64,000 nucleotides of DNA from JBCCJA01 sp039045975 (lineage in GTDB: Bacteria; Planctomycetota; Planctomycetia; Planctomycetales; Planctomycetaceae): positions 1 to 64,000 of the forward strand of contig JBCCJA010000011.1 in assembly GCA_039045975.1 (NCBI GenBank). Reading direction: 5' to 3'. Made by a program: the position numbers and the translations under genes. Below, piece by piece: positions 37,277 through 46,460 of this stretch. A model generated the notes under the pieces. The model was not told where the DNA came from, searched no databases, and was given only the letters and a program-made list of their open reading frames with translations. Numbering within the stretch: position 1 is the stretch's first letter; each line of letters opens with the position of its first letter.

Positions 37277-38404
37277 CTAGAAGCGCGGTGAGGCCGCGAC
37301 CGCGGGTCGCAACACGGGGCCGCCTAGCCTCTTCGGCTCGGTGTTGAGAACCCAGTTATTGCGAGAAAGCGGTCGACGACTGACGCTCGGTGCGACTGCG
37401 GTCGGTTCGGCCTCGAAGTTCGTCAGAGTGATCGCCGGTTGCGGCTCTTCTCTTTTTGTCTCTGTCTTCGGCGGCTCGACGTGGGACACTAGTGCGATCT
37501 GTGAAATGCTTTTGAGATCGAAGTCTCGACCGGCGATGACCTTCATCGGGCCGAGCCGCGGGTGGTCGGGCCAGCGGGCCTCGACTTGTTCGGCGAGCCG
37601 GCTCGCCCGCGCGGCGTCGCCCGCTTTCGCGACGCAGACCGTGCGGAAGATTTCGGTCTCGGCGTGACGTCCTGCCGGGGCGAGGCGGTCGAGCGTCTCG
37701 ACGGCTTCTTCGGGCCGGCCGACGCGGACCGAGCAGAGGGCATACTTGAGCGTCGATCCGCGGTCCCAGCCGGCGGCGTCGGTCGCCATGGCGTAGTTCG
37801 CCCGCGCCCCGGCCCAGTCGCCCGCATCGAACAGGCATTTAGCCAGGCGGAGCCGCAGCCCGTCCTGCTCGCCCCCGGTCCTGAGTGCCGCCGCATATGC
37901 TTTCGCCGCGTTGCCCGCATCGCCGACGGTCTCGCACAGGCGGGCGGCGGCGACGAGAAGGCGCGACGCGTTCCCGTCCGAAGTCCGTGCGGCCGCGTCG
38001 GCGAGCACCCGGATCGCCTCGACCGTGCGACCCGCGTCGACATAGGTCACCGACAGTTTGCGGGCCGCCGGGATGTCGGCCGGGGCCAGTTCGACCGCGC
38101 GGCGATAGGCCGCGATCGCGTCGTCACGGCGACCGAGGACGCGGCAGAGGTCGCCTACCTGTTGTTGGACGGCGGCGTCGCGGGGGTGGGCGGCGGCCGC
38201 GGCGTGGACCGCGACGGCGGCCTCACGGTGCCGGCCGAGGCGGTGCAACAACTCCGCTTCCGGCAGGTAGAGGTCGGTGCGGTTCGGCTCGGCCCTCGCC
38301 GCGGCCCTGAGGTCGGCGAGGCGGTCGGCGGCCGACTGGCCGCAGGCCGATCCTGCCGCAGACGCGGCGAAGAGGACCGTCACACAGATCCGTGTCGTGT
38401 TCAT
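37277..38404 (-). CDS. exported tetratricopeptide-repeat protein
   Basis: 375 residues. Signal peptide (MNTTRICVTVLFAASAAGSA) with a Cys at the likely cleavage site (SACGQ), so it may be a lipoprotein although the lipobox is imperfect. Several TPR units follow: PNRTDLYLPEAELLHRLGRH, ALGRRDDAIAAYRRAVEL-type repeats to about 260. A disordered tail follows. TPRs imply a scaffold role. Its ATG overlaps the stop of the upstream gene (ATGA), giving a two-gene operon with a membrane-anchored partner. Confidence 0.82.
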   Translation of the reverse strand: MNTTRICVTVLFAASAAGSACGQSAADRLADLRAAARAEPNRTDLYLPEAELLHRLGRHREAAVAVHAAAAAHPRDAAVQQQVGDLCRVLGRRDDAIAAYRRAVELAPADIPAARKLSVTYVDAGRTVEAIRVLADAAARTSDGNASRLLVAAARLCETVGDAGNAAKAYAAALRTGGEQDGLRLRLAKCLFDAGDWAGARANYAMATDAAGWDRGSTLKYALCSVRVGRPEEAVETLDRLAPAGRHAETEIFRTVCVAKAGDAARASRLAEQVEARWPDHPRLGPMKVIAGRDFDLKSISQIALVSHVEPPKTETKREEPQPAITLTNFEAEPTAVAPSVSRRPLSRNNWVLNTEPKRLGGPVLRPAVAASPRF

Positions 38405-39297
38405 CGCGACTCCTCGCCGTCGGGTGCCGGTGGCAGGTCGGTCGGGGCGTACGGGTCGAGGGAATCGCCGAAGACCCGGGGGAGGATTTCGACGACCCAG
38501 TCACGCGGGAACGGCCGCAGGTCGTCGGCGAAGGGCCCGGCCGCGGGGGTGGCCGTCGCGAGGCGTATCGCCTCCCGACTGACCGCGACCAGTTCGGTCC
38601 GCATGCGGGCTAACTCGCGCCGTCGGGCCTCTTCGGCGACGCCGATGCGATCGATCGACGCCCGCAACGCGGCGAGCTCGCCCAGCCATAACGGCGAGTC
38701 GGCGTCGGCCCGCGTCGTGGTGTCGGCGAAAAACGGCTCGTCGATGTCCGGAGGCCCGCCTTCCGTCGTGACCGGCGAAAGGTCGGGTTCGGGCTGGGGC
38801 GGGAAGAAGCTCGTGTCGTCGAGCGGGACGGTGGGGGCGGGTCTCGTGAGCGGTCCGGCCGGCCCGTCGAGCGCCGCGACACGGGCCAGGGGGAACGAGT
38901 AGCCCGGCGGCGTGCCGACCCGCCCTTTGCCGCCGCCGGACGAGACGGCGACGTCGAAGAGCGGCGTGGCGTCGCCGGGCGTCGCCCGCGAGCCGTCGAA
39001 TGACGCAGGTGTCGGACTGTCGATCGCCGGAGCCGAAGCGACGGACCCGTTCGGGACCGGTCGGCCGGCGGCCGCGAGCAGCGTTTCGAGTCGCGACGGG
39101 ACCGATGGCGGGAGCGCGTTCGGATCGATCGGGGGTCTCGTCGGGTCTTCGAACGACGACGGCCGGCCGTTCCTTTCGGCGTGGGCGAGCAGGTACGCGG
39201 TCGAAGCCGTCGGGGCCGGGATGAAGACGAGCGCGAGCACGACCGCGACGCCGGCGGCCAAAGCAAAACGGGCGGCCGAGAGGGCCGACGACGGCAT
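38401..39297 (-). CDS. membrane-anchored, proline-rich protein with C-terminal helix
   Basis: 298 residues. One N-terminal transmembrane helix (FALAAGVAVVLALVFIPAPT, about 10-29), a long disordered Pro/Thr/Ala/Asp-rich middle and a helical region (about 215-255, GVAEEARRRELARMRTELVA) that is likely coiled coil. No known family. The ATG at 39297 places the helix at the N-terminus; a GTG at 39345 is an alternative. It is translationally coupled to the downstream TPR gene, so the two probably act together. Confidence 0.65.
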   Translation of the reverse strand: MPSSALSAARFALAAGVAVVLALVFIPAPTASTAYLLAHAERNGRPSSFEDPTRPPIDPNALPPSVPSRLETLLAAAGRPVPNGSVASAPAIDSPTPASFDGSRATPGDATPLFDVAVSSGGGKGRVGTPPGYSFPLARVAALDGPAGPLTRPAPTVPLDDTSFFPPQPEPDLSPVTTEGGPPDIDEPFFADTTTRADADSPLWLGELAALRASIDRIGVAEEARRRELARMRTELVAVSREAIRLATATPAAGPFADDLRPFPRDWVVEILPRVFGDSLDPYAPTDLPPAPDGEESR

Positions 39298-39695
39298 GGG
39301 GTCGAATCCGTTCGAACTCGCGAAGACAGGGGGCGCAGCCGCCACACGTGCCGACGGCTCACGCCGTCGCTACGTATCGACGGCTCGTGACCCGTTTCGC
39401 CTGCCTAATCGATCGAATCGACGCGATCGGTCTTTCCGGCGTCGATGTGCGGGGATTCCCCGCGGGTCGCCGATTCGGCTCAAGTCGGCCGGCCATGAGA
39501 GGGTGGCGACCGTCGAAGAAGCCGCGATCGCGACGCGGCGGGGTCCCCTCAAAGCTCCTAGCTTTCCCCGCCGCGCCGCATCGCAGACGTTTCGTCCGCG
39601 TCAGAGGGCACGGCGTCGCCGGCTCGGGGCGACCCGAAAACGTAAGTCACGCCGATCGCGAGTCAAACGCTTCGTCCGAGGAACCGCCGAACGGC
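39298..39695. other. gene-free stretch between the TPR operon and the DnaA-like gene
   Basis: About 400 bases with no supportable gene. I searched both strands for DnaA boxes (TTATCCACA and near variants) because a DnaA-like gene adjoins, and saw none. The sequence contains several GATCG-rich words but no clear repeat array or AT-rich unwinding region. Confidence 0.5.
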
Positions 39696-40808
39696 TCAGC
39701 CGGGCGCGGTTTCCATCCCGACGTGCTTCGGCGTCAGCCCGAGCCCGCGGCGGATCTCGGCGACGTGCCGACGCATCGCGGCGTCCTCTTCGAGCCTCGC
39801 CCGCATCCGCCGGGCGGCGTGGATCACCGTGCCGTGGTTCTTGCGGCCGAAGTAGACGGCGATCTTCTCGAGCGGCTCGTCGGTCAGGTCGCGGGCGAGC
39901 ATCATCGCGATCTGCCGGGGCACGACCGTCGCGGCGTGGCGTCCGCCCGTTCGGAGGTGCGAGACCGACAGGTCGAAGTGATTGGCGGTCGCCCGGGCGA
40001 TGCGGGCGATGTCGATCGGCTTGCGTTCGACCTCCTCGCCGAAGAACCGGTCGACGATCGCGGCGTTCACGACGGTCAGGCCGAGGTCGGCGGCGAGCAC
40101 ATCGAGCCGGGCGACGGCCCCCGACAGCTCCCGCGGCGAGACGCACAGCCTCTCGGCGAGCCGCTGCGTCTGGTCGCTCGGGATCGACAGTCCACGCAGA
40201 TTCGCGAAGTGGCCCAACAACGCCGCCCGCGAGGTCGTCCCCGGCAGTCCGATACCGACGCAGAGCCCGCCGTGGCAGCGGCTGGTCAGCCGGGCGTCGA
40301 AACGGTCGAACTCGCCCGGGGACTTCGTCGACGTCAGCACGACGCGGCCGCCGTAGGCGAGCGTCTCGTCGATCCACCCGATCAGAAACGACTGCACCGG
40401 CCGACGGCCCTCGATCGCCTGCAGGTCTTCGCAGACGAGGACGTCCGCGGCGTGCAGCCGGGCCCGGAACGATTCGTAAGTGCGGCTATCGATCGCCTCG
40501 CCGAGGTCGGCGGCGAGCCGTGACGCCGTCACCGCTTCGACGTGACGGCCGGCCGGGTTCCGCCGTTCCCGGTCGACGAACTGCGACACGAGGTGCGACT
40601 TGCCGACACCCGGCGGCCCGTGGACGACGACCAGCCGGCCCTCGTCGTATTCCTCGACGCGTTCGAGCCGGTCGACCGCCGCGACCGCCAGACGGTTCTC
40701 CGTCAGCCCCATGAACGGCGTGAAGAGCGGGTCGGCGGCCGGGTCCCAGGCCGCGCCGCCGGGCGGGCGGAGGAGGTTGCGGACGGCGGACGGTTCCCGC
40801 GTCACCAT
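39696..40808 (-). CDS. DnaA-like replication initiator (AAA+ plus domain IV, no domain I)
   Basis: 370 residues. AAA+ domain III with Walker A HGPPGVGKSH (63-72) and Walker B VLVCEDLQAI, where DnaA normally has DD, and then FDARLTSR (sensor or box VII type). Domain IV at the C-terminus carries the DNA-binding signature YFGRKNHGTVIHAARRM, like the DnaA GRDHSTVxHA motif. The N-terminal oligomerisation and DnaB-binding domain I and linker of canonical DnaA (about 450 residues) are missing. It could be the main DnaA of this lineage, a paralogue or an Hda-like regulator. The ATG at 40808 is the best start; upstream codons are low-complexity. Confidence 0.82.
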   Translation of the reverse strand: MVTREPSAVRNLLRPPGGAAWDPAADPLFTPFMGLTENRLAVAAVDRLERVEEYDEGRLVVVHGPPGVGKSHLVSQFVDRERRNPAGRHVEAVTASRLAADLGEAIDSRTYESFRARLHAADVLVCEDLQAIEGRRPVQSFLIGWIDETLAYGGRVVLTSTKSPGEFDRFDARLTSRCHGGLCVGIGLPGTTSRAALLGHFANLRGLSIPSDQTQRLAERLCVSPRELSGAVARLDVLAADLGLTVVNAAIVDRFFGEEVERKPIDIARIARATANHFDLSVSHLRTGGRHAATVVPRQIAMMLARDLTDEPLEKIAVYFGRKNHGTVIHAARRMRARLEEDAAMRRHVAEIRRGLGLTPKHVGMETAPG

Positions 40809-40928
40809 GTCGCGACGATACCAGATCGCTCGCCGATCGCATGTCAAATCGGACCGTCGCGCGAATACTGCAGCGAAACGCCGCCGAACGCCCCGCCGCG
40901 TTTGCCCCACCGGACGATCCGGCCCGTC

Positions 40929-42122
40929 ATGTCTGTCGAACCCGCCCCGTCCGCCGCCCCGCCGGCCGAGCCGACGCCGATTTACCTCGACCACAACGCG
41001 ACGACGCCGGTCCGGGAAGAAGTCCTCGCCGTCGTCGCCGAGACCAGCCGGCGGGCGTTCGCCAATCCGAATAGCCGCCACGCCGCCGGCCGGGCGGCCC
41101 GCCGCGTCCTCGAAGACGCCCGCGAGACGATCGCCGACGCCCTCGGGGCCGGCGCCGACGAGGTGATCTTCACGTCCGGCGGGACCGAAGCGACGAACCT
41201 CGCCCTCCGCGGCCTCACCGGCGGGACGGGTGACGCGGCCTTGCTCTCGTTCGCCGGAGAGCACTCCGCGACGTCCGAGACGGTCGCGGCCCTCGCCCGG
41301 GACGGGATCGACGTCCAGACGCTACCGCTCGACGCGGACGGCCGGTGGGACCTGGCGGTGCTCCGCGACCGTCTCGCCGACACTGTCGGCGTCCGTGTCG
41401 TCACCGGCCTGTGGGCGAATAACGAGACCGGCGTGGTGCAAGACGTCGCGTCGGCCGCGGCGGTCTGTGCGGAATCGGGCGTGCCGCTGCACCTAGACGG
41501 CGTGCAGGCGATCGGGAAGTTGCCGCCGGAAGAGGCCGCTTTCCCGGCCAGCGGGGCGACCGCCGTTTCGCTCGGCGGGCACAAGTTCGGCGGGCCGGTT
41601 GGAATCGGGGCCCTGCTGCTGCGACGCGGGACCGCGCTCGCGCCACTCATGACCGGCGGCCTTCAGGAGCGGGAATTGCGCCCGGGCACTCAGGCGGTCG
41701 CGCTCGCGGCGGGCTTCGCGAAGGCGGTCGCGATCTGGAAGGAGACGGCCGCGGACGGGCTCGCCCGTGCAGCGACGCTCCGCGACCGCCTCGAACAGGG
41801 GTTGGAGGCGGCGTGCGGCCCGGTCGTCGTGCACGGCCGCGGGGCCCCGCGGCTGGCAAACACCGCGAACGTCGGCTTCCCCGGCGTCCCGGGCGAGATG
41901 TTGCTCGTGACGCTCGACCTGGAGGGCGTCTGCGTCTCGATGGGGTCGGCCTGCCGCAGCGGGGCTTTGGAGCCGTCGCCGGTGCTGCTCGCGACCGGCG
42001 TCGACGCCGACCTGGCGATGTCGTCGGTCCGGTTCTCGCTCGGCGCGACGACGACGGCCGACGAGGTCGACGAAGCGGTCGCCCGCGTCTCGTCGGCGGT
42101 CATGTCGCTGCGGGAAGGCTGA
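40929..42122 (+). CDS. cysteine desulfurase, NifS/IscS type
   Basis: 397 residues, PLP-dependent class V aminotransferase fold. It removes sulfur from cysteine as a protein persulfide for Fe-S clusters, thiamine or tRNA thiolation. Motifs: YLDHNATTP start, FTSGGTEATNLALRG, the cofactor-binding His of EHSA, the Schiff-base Lys in SLGGHKFGG (near 219), and the catalytic Cys loop MGSACRSGALEPS (near 342). No iscU/sufU is adjacent. The upstream gene is divergent. Confidence 0.93.
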   Translation: MSVEPAPSAAPPAEPTPIYLDHNATTPVREEVLAVVAETSRRAFANPNSRHAAGRAARRVLEDARETIADALGAGADEVIFTSGGTEATNLALRGLTGGTGDAALLSFAGEHSATSETVAALARDGIDVQTLPLDADGRWDLAVLRDRLADTVGVRVVTGLWANNETGVVQDVASAAAVCAESGVPLHLDGVQAIGKLPPEEAAFPASGATAVSLGGHKFGGPVGIGALLLRRGTALAPLMTGGLQERELRPGTQAVALAAGFAKAVAIWKETAADGLARAATLRDRLEQGLEAACGPVVVHGRGAPRLANTANVGFPGVPGEMLLVTLDLEGVCVSMGSACRSGALEPSPVLLATGVDADLAMSSVRFSLGATTTADEVDEAVARVSSAVMSLREG

Positions 42123-42373
42123 CCGCCGTCCTCCAAATCGGGGTCTGACCGAGGCCGGGCGCAAGTCGCGTCCTCTGCGTAACTTGGGACGCGAAATATC
42201 GGCACAAGTCGCCTGAATTCGGTGGTTTCGGGCGAAACCGTGTCCCCCGCACCGCGTCCGACTCGCCTAGACCTTTGAGGACGCCCCCGCGTCCGCAAGG
42301 CCTTCACACACATTGCCGTGGGCGGGGACGGTCGGGTCGCCGGCCGCCCGCGGCTTTTCCAGGGAGATGAACC

Positions 42374-42760
42374 ATGTTCGGGAAAATGTTGATCGCCGGT
42401 GCCGTCGCGCTCGGGACCGGCATGCTCGGATCGGCCGACCCGTCGTCGGCCCTTCCGACGGCCAGTAAGGCCGACGCCGGCCCGTTCTACGGTTACGGCT
42501 ACGGGTTCGCACCGAGGTCGTTCTATTACGGTACCCCGATCGGATACCGCTCGGTCGGCTTCGGGCCGCGATATTACGGGGCCGGTTTCGGCAGTGCGGC
42601 GTTCGTGCGGCCGGGCTTCGGGTACCGCTCGATCGGCTTCCGCCGCGGTTTCGTGCATCCGGGCTTCGGTTATCGCTCGGTCGGCTTCCGCCGCGGTTTC
42701 GTCGGCGGGTCGGGCGTCTTCATCGGCGGCCGTCGCGGCTTCGTGAGCGTCGGCTTCTGA
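42374..42760 (+). CDS. small secreted Gly/Phe/Arg-rich repeat protein
   Basis: 128 residues. Signal-peptide-like start (MFGKMLIAGAVALGTGMLG). The mature part is low-complexity and aromatic: YGYGYG, GYRSVGFG, GYRSIGFRRGFV, GYRSVGFRRGFV. A 16-residue unit is tandemly duplicated in DNA (42611-42706, period 48). Such sequences suggest a disordered or beta-rich surface protein. GGGAGAT precedes the ATG. A strong terminator follows. Confidence 0.75.
   Translation: MFGKMLIAGAVALGTGMLGSADPSSALPTASKADAGPFYGYGYGFAPRSFYYGTPIGYRSVGFGPRYYGAGFGSAAFVRPGFGYRSIGFRRGFVHPGFGYRSVGFRRGFVGGSGVFIGGRRGFVSVGF
42611..42706 (+). repeat. 48-bp tandem duplication inside the Gly/Phe/Arg-rich gene
   Basis: Two copies, starting at 42611 and 42659, differ at only a few positions and encode GFGYRSxGFRRGFV units. 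A third, partial unit lies upstream (42541-42566). This marks recent expansion by replication slippage. Confidence 0.8.
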
Positions 42761-42783
42761 TTTTTCGCTATCGTCGAATGACG

Positions 42784-42820
42784 AGAGGCCGCCCGAAAGG
42801 GCGGCCTCTTTGCGTTTTTA
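42784..42820 (+). terminator. intrinsic terminator after the small secreted gene
   Basis: AGAGGCCGCCC (42784-42794) pairs with GGGCGGCCTCT (42799-42809) across a GAAA loop, followed by TTGCGTTTTTA. It may also act on the minus-strand TPR gene ending at 42871, though less well. Confidence 0.88.
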
Positions 42821-42870
42821 AGGGAATCGTGAGCGGCCCCGACGCCGTTGCGGATAGGACTTTCAGGCGG

Positions 42871-43200
42871 TCACCCGCCCTGGATCGCTCTGGCGTGGGC
42901 CATCGCGTCCTCGGCTTCGGGGATCAGCCCGCACCGCTGGCAGATGACCGACAGCTGTGTGAACGAGAACGGGTCGTTCGGTTCGATCTCGGTCACCTTC
43001 TTCGCGTGGGCGACCGCCTCTTCCGGTTTGCCGATTTTCTGCATCGAGACCGCCAACGCCGAATGGCTGAGGACGTGGTCGGGGTGCTTCTCGACGATCG
43101 CCAGCAGTTGCTCGACCGCCTTCTCGAGGTCGCCCGAGTCTTTCACGGCGATCGCCGCGTCGTAGGCGGTGTTCGGGTCGTCGGCGGGGGTGTCGCTCAT
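42871..43200 (-). CDS. small cytosolic TPR protein
   Basis: 109 residues, no signal peptide. About three TPR-like helix pairs: NTAYDAAIAVKDSGDLEKAV, VLSHSALAVSMQKIGKPEEA and FSFTQLSVICQRCGLIPEAE. Compact tetratricopeptide proteins like this are common in planctomycetes; the partner is unknown. It is divergent from the glycosyltransferase gene. Confidence 0.85.
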   Translation of the reverse strand: MSDTPADDPNTAYDAAIAVKDSGDLEKAVEQLLAIVEKHPDHVLSHSALAVSMQKIGKPEEAVAHAKKVTEIEPNDPFSFTQLSVICQRCGLIPEAEDAMAHARAIQGG

Positions 43201-43279
43201 CGGTCGCTCGGCTCGGGTTACGGCTAGCTGCTCAAGCTATGGTAGATGCGTTGATCCCGTCCGCAACGCGACCCCGTCC

Positions 43280-44968
43280 GTGATCGAGCCGCAGTCCGCC
43301 GAACCGCCCGCCGGCTCGCCGGCCGTGTCGCGACGCGAGGCGGCCGCCGCGGCGGCGATCGTGTTGCTCGGGGCCGTGCTGCGGCTGTGGGATGTCGGGT
43401 CGGTCGCGGTCGAGCACTTCGACGAAGGCGTCTACGCCTCGAACATCTTCTTCGACGAAGCCGAGGGCGGGCGGTACCCGTTCCGGTTCCTGTACGCCCC
43501 GCCGCTGCTGCCGGCGGCGATCGAGTGGTGCACCGTGTTTCTCGGCCCCGAGGGCGTCGCCCCGTTCCTGCCGGCGTTGGCGTGCGGGACCGGGCTGATC
43601 GCGATGACGTGGCGGGCCTGCCGCGGCTGGTTCGGCCCGCCGGCCGGGCTGACCGCGGCGGCGTTCGTCGCGGTTGACCCGTTTTTAATTCTTTATTCGC
43701 GGACGGCGTTGACCGACGTTCCCGTCACATTTTTCATCTTCGCGGTGGTGTGGGCGTTCGAGCGTGCGGTCGGCCTCCGGACTTGGAAATCTTTACTGCT
43801 CGCGGGGAGTCTGACCGGGCTGGCATGGTGGACGAAATATAATGGATGGCTGCCGTTGGCGATCTGCGGTGCCGGTGCGGCCGCCGACGTCGTGTGGCGG
43901 TTCTTAAGGCGGGACGACAGCTGGCGTCCTTGGGCGGGCCGTGTCGTTAAGAGTTGGCTCGTGGTGACCGCCGTCGCCGTGGCCTGTTTCGTGCCGATCG
44001 TCGTCGGCCTGCAGCCCCACGGCGGCTATGCGGCGGTGGCCGAGAATCATCGGCAGTACGTCGTCGGATTCCCGGGTTGGATCGACGCCGCCGGACGTCA
44101 GGTCGCGAATCTGAAAGTGCTCGATCCGGCGTTCGGCCCGCTTATCCCAATGTCGCTGGGGATCGCCGGGGTTGTTAGCGCGGTCCTCGCGAGCCGGCGG
44201 TCGCGACTCGCCACTTGGTTCGTCGCGGCGGCATTGATCGGCCTGACGGTCGCGGTCCCGCTCTACACGCCTTATCCGCGGCTGCTGGTGACGTGGCGGC
44301 TGACGTGCTGGCTCGGCGTCGCGGCCGGTTGCGGGGTCTTGGTCGGCCGGTTCGGCCGACGCGTCGATATTGCGGTCCTGATACTCGCGGTCGCGTGGCC
44401 GATTACCGGACTTCTGACGGCGGCGTCTGGCGCGACGCTCGTCAAGGTGCCTAACGTCGCGTACGACGCGGAGGGGAATAAGGCGGTCGGCCGTCGTTCG
44501 ATGCGGGTCGCTTCGGAGGCGATTCTTAAGATCATCGAGGACGACGGATTCGTCACGCGGGCCGCCGACGCGCCGGCCCGATTTATTATTTATGTGTATG
44601 CCGACCCGGCGCTCTTTTTCGGGCTGGCGGTCGGTCAAGACGAGGGCCGGTACGCCGTCTTCCCGGCTTCGGACGAAGACCTCGACGGCTTCGTCGACGT
44701 GCCGGGCGTGCCGACTTACCTCGTCTTCGGCCCTCAGGCGTTCTGGAACCACCCGTACCGGCTGTCGGGGACGGACGCGGTGTTCGGCGTGCTCGCCGGG
44801 AAGCGGATCGCGTTGATGAGCGAGTTCGTGACGCTGAATCGACCCGAACTGCCGGCGACGTTCGGGGACGGCACGGCCGAGGGCGACGCCGTGCCGGTCA
44901 CGCGGCGGTCGGTCGCGATTGCTTCGGGGGGGCCGATCGCGGTGTGGCGGGTGCATCCCTCACGTTGA
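43280..44968 (+). CDS. GT39-like polyprenyl-phosphate glycosyltransferase (dolichyl-P-mannose/ArnT family)
   Basis: 562 residues, polytopic (about 10-12 hydrophobic helices). It opens with AAAAAAIVLLGAVLRLWDVG and the catalytic acidic pair in VEHFDEGVYASN, as in ArnT/PMT-type enzymes. RTALTDVPVTFFIF and a C-terminal periplasmic domain follow. It probably transfers a sugar from a lipid carrier to a protein or lipid at the periplasmic face. The start is uncertain: a GTG at 43280 is used, with the longer upstream in-frame extension lacking features. The next gene is co-directional. Confidence 0.8.
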   Translation: MIEPQSAEPPAGSPAVSRREAAAAAAIVLLGAVLRLWDVGSVAVEHFDEGVYASNIFFDEAEGGRYPFRFLYAPPLLPAAIEWCTVFLGPEGVAPFLPALACGTGLIAMTWRACRGWFGPPAGLTAAAFVAVDPFLILYSRTALTDVPVTFFIFAVVWAFERAVGLRTWKSLLLAGSLTGLAWWTKYNGWLPLAICGAGAAADVVWRFLRRDDSWRPWAGRVVKSWLVVTAVAVACFVPIVVGLQPHGGYAAVAENHRQYVVGFPGWIDAAGRQVANLKVLDPAFGPLIPMSLGIAGVVSAVLASRRSRLATWFVAAALIGLTVAVPLYTPYPRLLVTWRLTCWLGVAAGCGVLVGRFGRRVDIAVLILAVAWPITGLLTAASGATLVKVPNVAYDAEGNKAVGRRSMRVASEAILKIIEDDGFVTRAADAPARFIIYVYADPALFFGLAVGQDEGRYAVFPASDEDLDGFVDVPGVPTYLVFGPQAFWNHPYRLSGTDAVFGVLAGKRIALMSEFVTLNRPELPATFGDGTAEGDAVPVTRRSVAIASGGPIAVWRVHPSR

Positions 44969-45039
44969 CGGCGGGTCTTGTCCGTCGCCGCCCGAGAGCG
45001 AACGATGCGGCCGAACGTTCGCCGTCCCGGAGCCAGACG

Positions 45040-46353
45040 ATGCCCCGCACCTTTGTCGTTTTCCTCAGTCTCCTCTCGCCCGCCGTCGCGGCCGACTGGC
45101 CGCAGTACATGGGGCCCGACCGGGCGCAGGTTTGGAACGACGAGGGCGTCGACCTGACGCTCGGCGGGGGGACGCCCGACATTTCGTGGCGGGCCCCGGT
45201 CGGGGCGGGGTACGGCGGGCCGGCGGTCGCGGGCGGGAAGGTGTTCGTGATGGACCGCGTCCTCGCCGACGGGGCGTCGAACCCCGCCGACCAGTTCGAT
45301 AAGTCGCCCGTGCCCGGCAGCGAACGCGTCCTCTGCCTCGACGAGGCGACCGGCGACGAAGTCTGGGTCCACGAGTACGACTGCACCTACGAGCTCAGCT
45401 ATCCGCTCGGCCCGCGGGTGACGCCGACGGTCGTCGGGGACCGCGTCTACACGCTCGGGGCGATGGGCGACCTGAAATGCCTCGACGTCGAAGACGGCTC
45501 GGTCGTGTGGGAGACGAACCTGCCCGCGGCGTACGACACCTCACCGTCGATCTGGGGCTACGCGTCTCACCCGGCGGTCTACGGTGACACGCTCTATACG
45601 TTCGCGGGCGGCGAGGGTTCGGCGGTGGTCGCGTTCGACGCCGCGACCGGCCAGGAGCGTTGGCGGGCGTTAACGACGAAAGACGTCGGCTACAGCGTGC
45701 CGGTGTTGATCGAAGGGGGCGGCGTCACGCAGCTGGTCTGCTTCCACGCCGAGGGCTGTGCGTCGCTGAACCCGGCTGACGGGTCGGTCTATTGGCAGGT
45801 GCCGCAGAAGGCGAAGTACGGCATGTCGATCGGCCTGCCGCGTGCCGACGGGTCGGCCGGAAAGCTGTTCCTGATGGGCTATCAGGAGCGGTCGATGATG
45901 CTCGACCTCGACGCGTCGACGCCGGCGGCGGAGGTCGCGTGGGTCTCGAAGGTGCGTCAGGCCGTGCACGGGACGATGGCGACGGTCCACTTCGGCGACG
46001 GGTACGTGTTCGGCGTCGACGACGACGGCCGGTTCGTCTGCTTCGACGTGTCGACGGGCGAGCCCGTCTGGGAGACGTACGAATTGATGTACGGCCGGAA
46101 TAAGAAATGCGCGACCGCGTTCCACGTCGTGCACGAGCCGAGCGGCCGGTTCGTCTTCTTCGCCGAGACGGGCGAGCTGATCGTCGCCGACGTCTCGGTC
46201 GAGGGCTTCGTCGAGACGGCCCGCGCGAAGGTGCTCGAGCCGACGTCGGGCACGTTCGGCCGCGACCTGATCTGGTGCCCGCCGGCGTTCGCGAACCGGG
46301 CCGTGCTGGTGCGGAACGACGAGGAACTGATCCGCGTCGATCTGAGCGAGTAG
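45040..46353 (+). CDS. secreted PQQ-like beta-propeller protein
   Basis: 437 residues. Signal peptide (MPRTFVVFLSLLSPAVAA), then WPQYMGPDRAQVWND, the usual opening of planctomycete outer-membrane-assembly (BamB/PQQ) propellers. Repeated blades end in GxxxWE/R motifs: DEATGDEVWVHEYD, DVEDGSVVWETNL, DAATGQERWRAL, DVSTGEPVWETYE. No quinoprotein catalytic Cys pair is evident, so it is likely a binding or scaffold propeller. Lies 71 bases downstream of the glycosyltransferase gene. Confidence 0.88.
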   Translation: MPRTFVVFLSLLSPAVAADWPQYMGPDRAQVWNDEGVDLTLGGGTPDISWRAPVGAGYGGPAVAGGKVFVMDRVLADGASNPADQFDKSPVPGSERVLCLDEATGDEVWVHEYDCTYELSYPLGPRVTPTVVGDRVYTLGAMGDLKCLDVEDGSVVWETNLPAAYDTSPSIWGYASHPAVYGDTLYTFAGGEGSAVVAFDAATGQERWRALTTKDVGYSVPVLIEGGGVTQLVCFHAEGCASLNPADGSVYWQVPQKAKYGMSIGLPRADGSAGKLFLMGYQERSMMLDLDASTPAAEVAWVSKVRQAVHGTMATVHFGDGYVFGVDDDGRFVCFDVSTGEPVWETYELMYGRNKKCATAFHVVHEPSGRFVFFAETGELIVADVSVEGFVETARAKVLEPTSGTFGRDLIWCPPAFANRAVLVRNDEELIRVDLSE

Positions 46354-46460
46354 CGAGGGGCCGACCGCCGCCGGTGGCGGTCGTGCCGGTCGTCGGGGTC
46401 GCGACGACCGGTCGTGACGGCGGGCGATGCCGGGGCCGAGTCGGGTACCGGGGCGGGCCG

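Noticed and set aside
39298..40928. Replication origin next to the DnaA-like gene
   Set aside because: No TTATCCACA-like boxes, no AT-rich unwinding region and no dnaN/gyr neighbours are visible.
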